Source of the DNA: Trametopsis cervina
Taxonomy: Eukaryota; Basidiomycota; Agaricomycetes; Polyporales; Irpicaceae
NCBI GenBank assembly: GCA_022385755.1
Contig: MU278349.1
Location: 1,054,001 to 1,118,000 of the forward strand
Direction of reading: 5' to 3'
Length of the DNA stretch: 64,000 bases
Below the pieces are notes generated by a model. That model was not told where the DNA came from. It saw only the letters and a list, made by a program, of their open reading frames with translations, and made no database searches. The translations under genes and the position numbers were made by a program. This document shows positions 33,939 to 45,388 of the stretch, one piece after another (position 1 is the first letter of the stretch; each line of letters begins with the position of its first letter).

Positions 33939-35560
33939 TCAAGAGGAATCTTCTTCCTCCGGCTCTGAGATATCGATGTCCAAAACGACCGAGCTATGAC
34001 CCGACTGCGTTCTTCGTTTCGAGGGCTGATGATTATGCACCGTCTTCATATGTCTGTGTCGCCGAGCTGGATCCCCGAATGTGGCGTCACAGCCTTCGAA
34101 GGGGCATTTGTGAGGAGCAGCGCCAGTGCTGTGCAGATGGTTCAGCGCTGTTCGTACAACAAAAGGTTGCGCGGCTACGTACTGTGTGTTCATGTGGGTG
34201 GCCCAGTTTGTTCGCTGCGCAAAACCTTTTCCGCAGACTTCACATGTAATAGGCCTGTGCAAGGATCAGCATATGTCCGAGATAATGATGAGAGGACGCC
34301 GTACTTGATCTGTAGGTGCTTGGATTCAATGTGGCGCTTCACAAGATGCTTCTTCGATACATAGCCACAGGCGTTATCGAAAATGTTGTCGCCTGTTTCC
34401 ACCCATGTGCATGCGTACTGCGCACTGCTGCCTCCGCCCTGGAGTGCTTTGGCATACTTCGTCCAATCATCGGCCTCAGGATCCGCGGTGCCGTGGCGAC
34501 TGGGTCCACTTGACCCCGGAGCCCCAGGACTTTGACCAGAGCTGCTCTCCGACTCGCTGGAGTATGGCCAAGTGGGCGATCCACCGAGTCGGCGACGACG
34601 AGGGTTTTGTGCTTTGATGTCCAGCCTGCGAAAAGTGTTCTGCAGCTCGCGATCGGCCGGTGGGGATACCCGTTCACGAACGGATTCATTCAAGGTTCTG
34701 GTGGAGTCACTAGAGGGTTGACGAAGTGGTGCAGGCCTGATATAAGCTCAGCTGAGAACTACACTGGTTCAGTGAGGAGGATCTACCTTGGATAAGGTAT
34801 GCTTCTTTCTCGCGGAGAAGATGAGGCCGACCTGAAGTCAACGAGATGAGTACTAAGCATGGCTCACACTGAGAGTGGAGCGTACGTCACAGCCGAAAGA
34901 CTTGTGGGGTGACAGGAGGGTCCTGCATTGCGTTGGCGTGACACGGAAGACCTAGGCAAGTTGCGATGAGCGTTGCGCCATGATCCACAGAACAAAGCTA
35001 TGACTCACAAACTTAGTTGCCTCTCAGGAGGTGCGTTGGCTGTGGCCGAAGGCGGGTAATTTTTATACTCAACGAAGAGCAGAGGTGGCGTATTGGGGTC
35101 ACTGGTGCGAGAGCTGTAGCGCGACCAGGTGTAACTTGCAATAGGACTGTGATACACTTGAGACGGCGACGTTGGCGTGCGTTCTTGGTTGGCAATATCG
35201 CGCGCCACATTGCGTTCGTCCACGCGCTTGCTGCTGACCACAGTCACCCACTGACCCCACCAAACGAAGCGCTCCGCAGACTCACCTTGATGTGGCGTCA
35301 AGTCTGTGCTGTTCAGAACCATCTACCCGACCCGGTGAGCGCATTTCCTGGCGTGGCGGAAGTGGCGAGGTGCGTGGCGGAGGGCGTACTGCTTCTCGTG
35401 GCGACGGCAAAGTGGGATACGACCTGTGGGGAAGTGTGGCGTCAACTTTCGGGCACCTTCGCGGGAGGCCACGCAGAGAGATCAGGAAACGGGAAGGTGA
35501 CTGGCGCGCTGGGTAATAGACGCAGGAGAAGTACGTACCCAATTGGTCTTGCTGTATCAT
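33939..35560 (-). CDS. C2H2 zinc-finger protein
   Basis: Best model starts at ATG 35560 (MIQQDQLGT) and runs through about eight exons to stop at 33939. The N-terminal two thirds are Pro/Ser/Arg-rich and disordered (for example SYPTLPSPREAVRPPPRTSP, and KRVDERNVARDIANQERTPT). The C-terminal part has three Cys/His fingers. The first is atypical, with 13 residues between its cysteines, then CGYVSKKHLVKRHIESKH. The second is CEVCGKGFAQRTNWATHMNT plus H. The third is CPFEGCDATFGDPARRHRHM plus KTVH. A linker SKRRTQSGHSS and an acidic end SEPEEEDSS follow. Two introns split the fingers (GTACGG/CACAG and GTACGT/CACAG). Probably a DNA-binding regulator; no orthologue recognised. The 5' exons are less certain; a shorter model could start at 35322. 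Confidence 0.75.
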
Positions 35561-38209
35561 GGGCAGAGACAGATCTAAGCATGGCAAGGAGAGACGGGAG
35601 GATGGCTCGTACAAGGATGGGAGGGTCAAGCCGGGATGGATGGTGGTAGGTTATCACGATACAGCCACTTTATACGTTCGAAAGGTCGAAGCAAGGTGCC
35701 AAAAGTGGTGGTCGTGCAGCGTTGGTTATTACGAAACATAAGTCCTGGGACTCGGAGGAGACGAACTGAACCCATCGACGATCCAGCGCTCAGCCGGCTT
35801 CGTTGATATGCGCCCGAAAGTGGATGCCACAGATTGGGAATATAATTTTCGCTCGCTTTATTGTTTTTTCCCCAAACTAGAGTCCTGGGGTCTCCACGAA
35901 TGCTAACCTGCCACTCGCCACGACAGCCCATACTACTGCTTGGACCTTTCAACTGCACAAAAATCTTGCAGGATACCCCTAGTCTCGCCATTGCAGGTCA
36001 GGTCTAGATGGATGCCCGCGAGGTCGTTGCACGTTGCCCCCATACCATGTGCAATGCAATGCAATTCCTGATATTACCGCAACATTGCCACCCTTCGTCA
36101 CTCACGCATCTTCGTGTTCACATCTTCACCACACCGTTCGAGGCGCGACGAAACACTGATGTTCATATGGACCACGCCGCCGAGACGAATGGGCTCGGCG
36201 ACACCAGTTTCCTGATTACATCGTGGCCGGATGAGGCGCATAAGCGACAAATGTGGCCTTCGAGGAGAAAAATCCGAATTGATGAGAGTTGATGAGCTCG
36301 ATGCTCCACCTGGATTCCGGCGCTGGCGTTTGTGCGCCTCCTTCTAAACAGCGGCACTGGCCACATGAAAAGTGAACAGCAATCCGAGCTCCAAGTTTGT
36401 GGCTAGATTTCTCCAGGGACTACTCTATCTGGAGAACAATAGCAGTGCTTCCAAGGTAACCACTCTATCTGTTGGTTTGAGCTATCTTCGGACTGTTTTG
36501 TCTATTGCGAGTGACATCGTGGATCTGACTCGGGGCTGAACGGCGTTTAATTTGTAGCGCCCGCGCCATGGTCCTGGGTTACGGCACAGAATGATGATCA
36601 CACAAAATGAAAGGCAGAATAAGAAGGTTAGCGCGCATGTCTATTGAACGCCCTGCGGTCGAAAGCCACAAAACCGATGGGTTGATAACGAGACCATGTC
36701 ACTCATGTCTTGTAGAATAAATGGAAGCCATCATCCGCAGGCACCGCACATCAAATTTTTTGACTTTCAAGAAAAGGAAGGCGGTCATGCTGCTTCGGGT
36801 TTGTATCCTGAGTCCGGGTGGGTGGTGCACTTGGAGATACAGTACGCAGCCGTATGACCATCTTATCTTGATTGTGCTGACCAGCAAGATTTTCTGAGAA
36901 GACCAGTTAGATATTGTTGGTACAGGTGATCCCACTGCTTTCCTTACCTGGTTACTGGCCAAGCGAAAGGACTCGCGCGTCCCGGGCTTCGCTTGCTAAA
37001 TCCTCGGGAAAGTGTCAGTTTATCGCCTTTGGGATATAGAATAAGAATGCGCACGCGAGTGTTGGTTCGGAGAAGAGTCCGAGTCCCCCAGGCCATATAT
37101 CCTTGAAAATAAAGATTGTTCAGCCGACGGATTATGCAGCCTGCAACCAGAACAAGTGTGAGCACAAATTGCCGACACTGATTTAGCCGCGATTTCCGAG
37201 GACTTCAGTGAACAGGTGAAGGACGAATGCTCACTTGGTGCACTCTTCTAGCCATGAATAGAGGCTAGATGCCCCATCTATTTTCCAAGTCAGTCCGAAT
37301 CTCAACCGTCTGCACGTAAAGAGGGTGCATGATCTGAGACAGCGACTACGCTCGTGCAGTGCATGGTATTGTTCCATAGCAGCAGTCGAGGGGCAGATGG
37401 TGGCACATGAGTTATGCGGCTTATGCGGGGCTGGTAGCAAAAGCTTGTCTAGAGATGACAAAGCTTGTTCTTGTGGGAAGATTAGGCATGGTCAACGTGA
37501 CCAGATAACCACCGCCGTAGCAGTCAATGGGAGACGCACACGAATCCGGCCCTGAGGAGTGGCCGAGGTTTATGGCTATCCTCGTGAGTAGATGGCGGTG
37601 ATACGCACACACGTCAGGAAAGCCGGGCCTAAGGTAGCGTGAACACCTGCCTGGATGTTTTCTAGCCATCGGTCAAAGTGGCCACACGAGCGTTTCTGCA
37701 CTCAACAGCGAAGGTATGATCCTCTGCTTGCACATCGGACTTATGATGAAGCATTTCCCGGTTCCATTGGGATCTGTCCAAGTTTCCTCCACCGCCTCTG
37801 CCTTTATTGACGTTTGCGACGCCTCCTGAACGCGAGGTTAGGGCGATTGAGAGAACACACGGCGCGATGAGGCTCGGTTGGGCTGTGAGGGGGATGTCGT
37901 GCACTGTCGAGCTTGTTCACAGCCGACTGCGGCCTCCAGGCCAGCGAGAACGCGTGTAATGGATGTCGTATTCAAAACGGCCACTAGAAGCTGTGTGTGA
38001 CGGTGACGGACGGAAATTGTTGAGCGTGCTGGGAAACGCGGTGTCGCCGTGCGGCCGATGTGACAGTAACGCAATGTAACGTCGGTCAGGCTACCGAACT
38101 TGGGTGACCTTCCAACAAGTTCTGGCTGCCCCTTCATCGTCAACACTCACCTTGGCTCTTCTCGAGCAACGGGCGTGCTGCCCATCGTTCACTACACGAT
38201 CATCTGGGA
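35561..38209. other. Gene-poor interval
   Basis: About 2.65 kb with no gene that I can support. Base composition is mixed and short frames occur in all phases without splice-compatible continuity. A minus-strand stretch at about 37.8 kb reads NKGRGGGGNLDRSQW, reminiscent of the small fungal GRGGAGN-repeat proteins, but one motif alone is not enough. It includes the upstream regions of the zinc-finger and kelch genes, which diverge here. Confidence 0.45.
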
Positions 38210-41200
38210 ATGGGCAAGCTCGCATTCTGCTTGCCTCTCTTGACTGCGACTCGCGCTCTCTATGTCCTGATCGGCGCTTGTCTCGCAGGGAACGACGCAG
38301 TATATGCGCTATCCGCTACGAACCTTCAGATACCACCTCTGCAATGGATCAACCTCACAGGCCTCCTAGGTGGTTCGCCACCTCCACCCCTCAAAGATGC
38401 AACTATTGGCTACGATGATACTACTCGATTGCTTGTCATCTTTGGCGGAGAGTCAGAGGCAGGTATCCCACAGTCACAAACGTACTTGTACGTCTTATCC
38501 ACTTCATCTACCTCATATAAAGGCCTGATCATAGGATTCTAGGCTAGACCTTGACACTCTCACTTGGCGACAGCCAAGTCCGCCTGGCACTCAGAATCAA
38601 CAACCGTCTGCGAGGACTGCAGCCATCAGCGCTCCAGACAGTGCGGCGAACTAGTAAGTGGCGGCCATTTCTATGGGAGTTTCGTAACAATGAAATTGCG
38701 TACCTGCTATATAGTCGTACTGGACATGTTGTTTTTGGCGGAAAGGGAGCAGACGGCAAGCCGCTGTCCGACGTTTGGGTGCGTCTGTGCATATAGATCA
38801 GACGATGATGATAATTGATCCAAGGCCAACCACAGGAATTCAGCTTCAACTTCGAGTTCTGGACAAATGTGAAAATCTCTCCCGGGGACGCCCCTTCCCC
38901 TCGATGGGCGGCTGCTGGCGGTCGAGACTTTCAGACCCCTTTCATCCAGGACATTCATGAAACTGCACCTAATACAACGTTCTTCGTCGCTGGTGGTTTT
39001 GATAGCAATGGAGCGATACCTCTGTCTGACCTCTGGCAATTCAATATTTCTGGAGCGCTGGCCTCGAACTTGGTCAACAACACACAGGGTAGCTGGCAAA
39101 AACTATCGTTACACAGCACCTTACCGCCTGTTGGGGGTTCGGCTACCTCTGTTGTATTCCAGAATCCCAACCAATATATAGCTGCCATTGGAGGTTGTGG
39201 GAGCACCCCTTCGACGGATGCGGAATGTGCTCAGAATGGTTCCTATGTGCTGAACGTCGGAACCTCAACCGGCCAGGCAATCTCACAATGTCCAGCACCA
39301 CGGACTGGTGCAACTATCGCACAGAACTACAACACAGCGTCAAGTACATTTGCTGTTCAAGTTTTCCAGACCCTGGGTATCATCGACAAGGCTCAATGGG
39401 ACGACGGTGGTGGGCTTGATGCAGGCGAAGTGGTAAGTTGGGTCGGCTGAGTTATGAATAGCCGGAGCTTAATCGTATTTTAGGATGTGCTTGCCCTCGA
39501 TACTGGCTCATGGGCTCGTGTTATACCTGCCGGTGACCCATCTCAAGGTCAAGGAAAGCCGGCATTCCCCGTGCCGCGTGAGGGCGCAGTCTCTGTTTCT
39601 TACCCACAGGCATTGGTTGGTTTCCAGGGCTCACGTACTAAAGTCTCCGATACCATTATCTTTGGTGGGCGGGATGCGTCTGGCAATTACCTGTCTGATG
39701 TCTGGCTATTACGGGCTTACAATGGTGCCATTTCTCAGTCAAACCAGAAGTGGTCTGGCTTCGGCAGTGGGAATCTGCAGAGCGGCATCAACGCGGACGG
39801 CGAAGGAGTCACAGTCACGTATATAACTGACTGCGCACGGTTCATCGGAAATTCCACGACAACAACGTCACCCCCCGGTTCGCCCTCCTCGACCACACCT
39901 GGTCAGCCAGCTGCTCCAAGTAGTGGCGGTGCCAGTCACACACAGACCCCTCCTCTTTATGATGCCTCTACCACCCACAAAGTGCTATCGCCTGTGGCAG
40001 TCGCCGCAGCGTTACCTGCAATGGCGATATACCGGCTATCCCTCCCATCCGTAGGCTCTGCAGGCAGACCAGGATTGTTGTGGCTTGCGGGAACTTTGGC
40101 ATCCGCAGCATTTGCTGTCGGTGTTGCTGGCTTGGCTACAGCCTTTACTTCTGCCACATACACACCATCCCTCGTCAAGCGATCTTCTCCACAAACTCTT
40201 GCGACTGCGCATGGCAAAGCCGGCATAGCTCTGTTTGCTGGTCTGGTTGTCGTGATCATATTCAGCCTGGTCTTAGCCGTTTTGCGATACGGGCGGTCTC
40301 GCGCAAACCAGGTGCACTCCAGGCCGCGTCCACGTGCGATGTCTAGCGAACTGGCGGAGAAGGAAGCTTTGAGAGACGCGCGGGAGGGAAGCCCAGAGCC
40401 TCAAGAATCGAATGAAAAGGCTCACTCAAAGGCACGATCCCGAGAATCTGCGCCCTGGCCGTTCTTAGGACATACTCGCCGACGGTCCAGTGAAAGTCTT
40501 ACCGCCAGCGGTGATCACACACCTCCTGCATCAACTGGATCGTTTGAAGTCACGAATCGGCCTACCCGAGCTCGCCATGCAAGTGCGCACAGCCTAGCAG
40601 CATTCTCGGACCCTCGGTCCGCTACTACATCACCTCACAACTTAGCCGACATGAGTTGGGTAGGCGCAGGACGAAGTGCTTCTCGCTTGGTAAGTGTATG
40701 TTTTGGTTAACGCTTGGGCTATGCTTAACCCGAACGCTCTGTAGGACGGGATTGATGACGGCCGCCGACATGCTCCGTCTACGCCTGGTACTGCCGTCAT
40801 GGAGATCATGAGTACCAAGGGTTTCCTGGATGACCCCAGCAACCCCGAACTGCCATCTTCCCTGGAAATCATCGCCCACATTCTCCTCCATGGTTTCCTT
40901 CTTGCACTCTCCATTCTCTGTCTCATCGCCCTGTTCACTCGAGCGCCTGTGGCGACGTTCGCTGTTTTCCTTGCCTGGGTCGTCATCTTCTATGCTCTCA
41001 TATTTGTCCTCGCCTGGCATGGCGTGCCCAGGGTCTCCGTTCTTACGGTACTGGTCACCCGCCTGCGCACAACTCCGTCTGCCCACCGCCCCCATCCACC
41101 GCTCACACCAGAAGGCATCCCTTTCCCCACCGGACATGGTCCTTATCAGAACCAGCCCTCGTTCCGGACTGCCCACGGTAGTGATTACCCAGGGTCTCAT

Positions 41201-41359
41201 GCTGGACATACCATCGATGACTATGAAGACGATGAAGACGACGACGCGAGGCAGCGCAGGATCGAAGACGAGATGAGTCGACGGGACGTAACTATTATCA
41301 CCGTTCCGCGACGCAAACTCGTACCTTTGAATCCTGACCCCGAGCACATGGATCCCTGA
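38210..41359 (+). CDS. Kelch-repeat multi-pass membrane protein
   Basis: The start is MGKLAFCLPLLTATRALYVL, a signal or anchor. Six exons follow; clear borders are 39432/39484 and 40689/40745. The first ~450 residues are a kelch-type β-propeller: repeated FGG or AGG blades such as VVFGGKGADGKPLSDVW, FVAGGFDSNGAIPLSDLW and IIFGGRDASGNYLSDVW. A Ser/Thr/Pro/Gly linker follows. The C-terminal part has about five hydrophobic helices (GLLWLAGTLASAAFAVGVAG, GIALFAGLVVVIIFSLVLAV, HILLHGFLLALSILCLIALF, FAVFLAWVVIFYALIFVLAW) separated by Arg/Ser-rich loops, and an acidic tail DYEDDEDDDARQRR. An extracellular propeller plus membrane bundle is known from uncharacterised basidiomycete proteins; the function is unknown. 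A cytochrome-b561-like bundle is possible (AHGKAGIALF resembles it) but not shown. Confidence 0.85.
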
Positions 41360-41767
41360 TCCTGCGCAGATATGACCCCCCTCTATTCTCTATTCATACG
41401 ACCATGCAATGCTGACTATCTCATGTCTTTGCTCCTTGCGATAAGTATTATGTTATACGATCATAATATTTGTTGGATACCTCTGTCACTCTGGAGTCGG
41501 ATCTATTCTTGTTGTGTATCAATCCATTGCTCCTACGGACTATTTTTGCTCTCATCACCCCATGTATTGTGTATTGCAATTAGTAGATTGTGGTTGTCTA
41601 AAGTATTTGATGAGTGCGTCTAAAGAAAAACTCGGTGTATATCTCGTAAATGCCAGTGTAAGTCCGTCCGTGCTGATATCAATGTAGGGTGATAAAGATT
41701 CCCAGACCGAATTCGATACCGAAGTAAATAAATACGCATCTGCGCAACCCGAAACACAAAACAGACA
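41360..41767. other. Convergent 3' intergenic region
   Basis: About 400 bases, T-rich on the plus strand, between the stops of the kelch gene and the disordered-protein gene. No gene was seen. Confidence 0.6.
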
Positions 41768-44700
41768 CTATCTTTCTTCTTCAACAGCAACATCATGCCG
41801 CCATTTGTCCACCCGATTGAGTTTCGCAGCGTCGTGCATCGGTGGTGGCGTCCCAGGCATCGGCGGGGGAACCACCATTCCGGGGCCAGCCATGGGCGGA
41901 CCAAAGAAGGGTGCGCTCATAATGGATGGAGCCCCAAACATCATAGACTGCTGCATCTGCATCTGCGCAGCGGCCTGCATCATCATCTGCTGTTGCTGTT
42001 GCTGCTGTTGTGCCGCCATAATGTACTGGGATTTTCGCATCTGCTCGGGGTGCAAGGCGAGCGGAAGGTCGTCTTCATCTTCACCACCACCGCCGCCGCC
42101 TCTGGAGCTGAGAGCCTGCGAATGCGACGAAGGGATGATCCGGGAAACGCGTAGGCCCAATGGCGCGTCGTCCTCGTCTTCGTCTTGCAGGGACTTTGAA
42201 AGCAGCGGCGAGCTGAGCAGGCTCCCGCCCAAAGGCGGTGACGGTAATTTCAACTTGGTCTTGTCTAGCAAATGCGAAAGAGGAGCGTCCTCATCAGAAG
42301 AATCACCGCCCGCTCGTCCGATAGTCATGCGCGGCAGGTCCGCTCTTGTAGCACGTTGAGCCGCACGGTTGATTGTTGCAGCAAGCGGAAGATCTTCTTC
42401 GCTGTCTTCTTCATCGGCGCCCGCCTGTGCTTGATGGCGATCTTGTTCTTGAAGTGCTCGAAGGCGAGGGGGGAGATTAGGGTATCTCGGGCCTGAACCT
42501 GTCGTACGGCGCGGCCCCACATCAGCTTCTTCGTCCGAGTGCCAACCGGTCGATCTGGCTTGTTGTACTGCCGGTCGTTGTAGGTTGGAACTCGAATCGC
42601 TGCTCGCGTCATCATCGCTATCGTCGCCAACGACTGGGGGCGGTGCGCGAAGCATATGTGACCGGCGGGAAGATGTTGCAGGGATGGCCGACTTTCCCGT
42701 CGGTGAACTCTCTTGCACCTGAGAGGGCGAAGGAGAAAGAGACTGGTCGGCAGTCGGTGACGCGTCCTTCTCTTTCCTACTCTTGTCTTTGCCCTTCTTT
42801 TTGCCCTTGCCTTTCTTCTTCCCGTCTTCCTCTGCATACCGCGTCTTCTCCTCTTCTTCTTTCGCTTCCATCTCCCGGAGTTTGGCCAACTCTCGCTCCC
42901 AAAGCGTATCCACTCCAAAAACGCTCTTGGTGTTGCCAGGCTGATTACCGACGCCTAGAAGTCCTGTGCCCCTTGGGGCTCCTGGGATCTCATCGTCGAA
43001 GGTTAACAGCGTCTTCGCGTTTGCGGAGTTACGGCGCGAGAGCCCGTTGTCCCCTAGACTCCGCGAGGAGTCTCCACGTACCATGGTGGACGTTGGTCGT
43101 TGTTTCAGAGCCTCTGGATCGATAAGCGTGCTTGAACGCTTGAGCTGAGTACGAGCCATCATCGACGGCCGCTGGTCACCTGTGAACACCCTAGAATTAT
43201 GGAACACGTTAAGATCGTTTATTCGCCGTAAATTGTAGTTTGAAGTAACCTACCGTTGTTTTCCCTTCATTTCCGCCTTTCTCGCTTCCAGGTCATCGAT
43301 GAGACTTTTGCCATACAGTTTTCCGGCTGGACGTTTCTCCTTCTTCATCTGCTCAAACTCATCAGCGTCGTTCGCATCGACATCTGTGACCTCCATCGCC
43401 GGAATATTCATATGAATTGATTGGACGTCAGCAATATCTACTTGTTGGCCTTCCTCCTCAGCCCATCGGAGATGCTCCTCGATGTCCTTGAAAGCAGGAT
43501 CGCGTTGTCCGTCCACCATGAGGGTATTTCTGAATGTGAGCTGCGATAAAGTAAGGCTCGCTCGCGGGTTAGGGCCAAAGTATCCACCTCCGCCTCCGCT
43601 GCCGCTATTGCTGGACAGGCCCGGAGAAAGAAGATCAATCATAGAGCCACGGGCCCCTGTTTTAGCACCGAAAGGTAGCGGAGGTCCATCAGTGGTAATC
43701 AGGAAGCCGTCTCTCCTCTGCTCGTGAGGGACTTCTGGGGTCGTCGGAGCCGAGCCTTGCAAAGGACTGGGCATCAAGAGGACTTTCGGACGCATAAGTT
43801 CCAGACGGGAGTATGGTCTGTCTCTTTTAGGTTTGGCCCCTGTCATTGAGAGAGAATCGCCCGGGTATGCAGACTCGTCGTCCAGCATTTGCGTGCCGAA
43901 GGATCCGCTGGAGACAACACGACTGCGCCTTCCCTTGGGGTCAAAGCGAGAGGCACGATCAGGAGAAGGTGGACGAATGGAGAAAGGATTCTGGGTTTCC
44001 GCTGGCCCGTCCAGAGCGTCATATGCGATGGCGTCTTCCCCTTCTCCAGATATTGGGAACGGTACTGCGTGCAAAGGAGGCGTGACGGGTAGACTGTCTA
44101 TCAGTGCATGCGAGGAAGACTTGCGATGGCGCTGTGCAAGCGCAGGATCCGATGGCTGCACGTTTGGGAAATCGAGAGCTGTGCCTATCGAATGCCGTCG
44201 TGGGCTGGCAGCCGGAGGAACGGACGACTTCGCGTCAAGGAAAGCTCCTCCAGCCCCCAAACTTAGGTCCTCGCGCGAAGATGAAATTGCGAATGGTATA
44301 TTCCCCACGCTCATTGTACGGGCTGACATCGGTGGACGCGTTCTTATTGGAGTTTCTTGTAACGGAGGATGAGGATTGGGTAAATAGCTCCCTGCCTCGG
44401 AAACCTGTCGTTCCACCTTCTTTCCTTTCTTCTTTCCCTTGTCATTAAATGCATCCAAGCCCCAGGAAGCCAAGTCCACTTCTATATCTTCGCCTGTATC
44501 CCCTTCATGGGTAGAGTCCCTGCCAAAGGGGTTGTGCAAGTTATCGAATGAAGCTACGGAGCGGCGGGGATCCAGTATAGACTCGCGTAGGCTCCCGCTC
44601 ACACGACCTCCACTGCTATCGACGTTGGGCGAAACATCCGAAGGTAAGGACACGCCTAGGAAGTCTGTGCTACGCTGAGGGGCGTTCTGTCTGGATGGAA

Positions 44701-44885
44701 GATTGCGTCGTAGGGCTCTGAAGATAGCACTCTCTTCTGCTAACTTCCGTGGTTCGTCCGGGCCCAAGTATTCATTATCGTATTCTGCCAAGTGTATGTG
44801 TGAGCACTTCCGCTGCGAGGTCATGATTCGGAAGCAACTGACCGATCAAGGCCTTTGCGAGCTGCAGCCTGGAGAATTGTGCCAT
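41768..44885 (-). CDS. Large disordered protein with acidic-PL repeats (basidiomycete type)
   Basis: ATG 44885 begins MAQFSRLQLAKALI. A 56-nt intron (GTCAGT...GGCAG) joins this to EYDNEYLGPDEPRKLAEESA, and one more intron near 43.2 kb joins the two long exons, giving about 1,000 residues. No folded domain was recognised. Ser/Pro-rich segments alternate with charged ones: a Lys-rich block (KKKGKGKKKGKDKSRKEKD) and a coiled-coil-like ELAKLREMEAKEEEEKTRYA. There are four acidic-PL repeats (EEDLPLAA, DEDAPLSHLL, DEDDAPLGLR, DEDDLPLALH), a poly-Gln tract (about 41985-42012 in DNA), and a Met/Pro/Gly-rich tail. The conserved N-terminal EYLGPDEPRKLAEESAIF may be the only structured piece. Possibly a scaffold with linear motifs; function unknown. 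Divergent from GRP94. Confidence 0.75.
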
Positions 44886-45271
44886 CTGAGCAAAGAGACC
44901 TTATCAAGCAGTGTGAGGCTTAGGTATGTGAGTTAGAAACTGGCGTAACGGAAACTGCTATGCGCTTGAGATACCGACATGAAGCTTAGGGTGTAGCAAG
45001 GTGCCAAGATGCCGACCTGTAACTCGACCATGCTAATCCCACGTGGCGAATTGCTGCAGGCGCTGACCCCGCACGGCTGCAGCACTTCGTGGCGACAGTA
45101 CAGTACAGTACCAGTTGCTTTATCCTTCTACAATTATAGCTTGAGATGAACGTGAACGAATGAGTCGCTAGTCATGGGACACATTGCGCACATTGCGCGT
45201 GGCATGGTTGGGATTTTCGAGTGACCTTGTGCTGTTGGCATTACTCCGATGCCAGCGAGGTGCAACTGTTG

Positions 45272-45281
45272 TGACACGTCA
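45272..45281. promoter_or_regulatory. UPRE-like palindrome TGACACGTCA
   Basis: The complement reads TGACGTGTCA, containing the TGACGTG core bound by Hac1/XBP1-type bZIP factors. It is about 110 bp upstream of the GRP94 start, a classic unfolded-protein-response target in yeasts and animals. Matching a short core is weak evidence on its own. Confidence 0.4.
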
Positions 45282-45284
45282 GTT

Positions 45285-45294
45285 CTTCTCGAAA
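45285..45294. promoter_or_regulatory. Heat-shock element cTTCtcGAAa
   Basis: It has a perfect nTTCnnGAAn unit, with another TTC immediately 5'. It is consistent with HSF control of an HSP90-family gene, 95 bp upstream of its start. Confidence 0.4.
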
Positions 45295-45388
45295 ACTCGA
45301 CCCTTGCGCAATAAAAGCCGGGTGAGAACACCCGTGCATACTGTTACTCTCCCACTCCCTTCACTCCTCTAGGAGTCGGACTGAAGTC

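Larger units (their letters stand above)
44886..45388. promoter_or_regulatory. Divergent promoter region, disordered-protein gene / GRP94
   Basis: About 500 bases between the two start codons. The GRP94-proximal part has an UPRE-like palindrome, a heat-shock element and an A/T-rich TATA-like motif (AATAAAAG near 45310), listed separately. CCCACGTGGC near 45037 adds a CACGTG core. Confidence 0.55.

Noticed and set aside
37662..37904. Minus-strand GRGGGGN-like motif suggesting a GRGGAGN-repeat small protein
   Set aside because: Only one degenerate motif; family members carry several. Flanking sequence is not protein-like.
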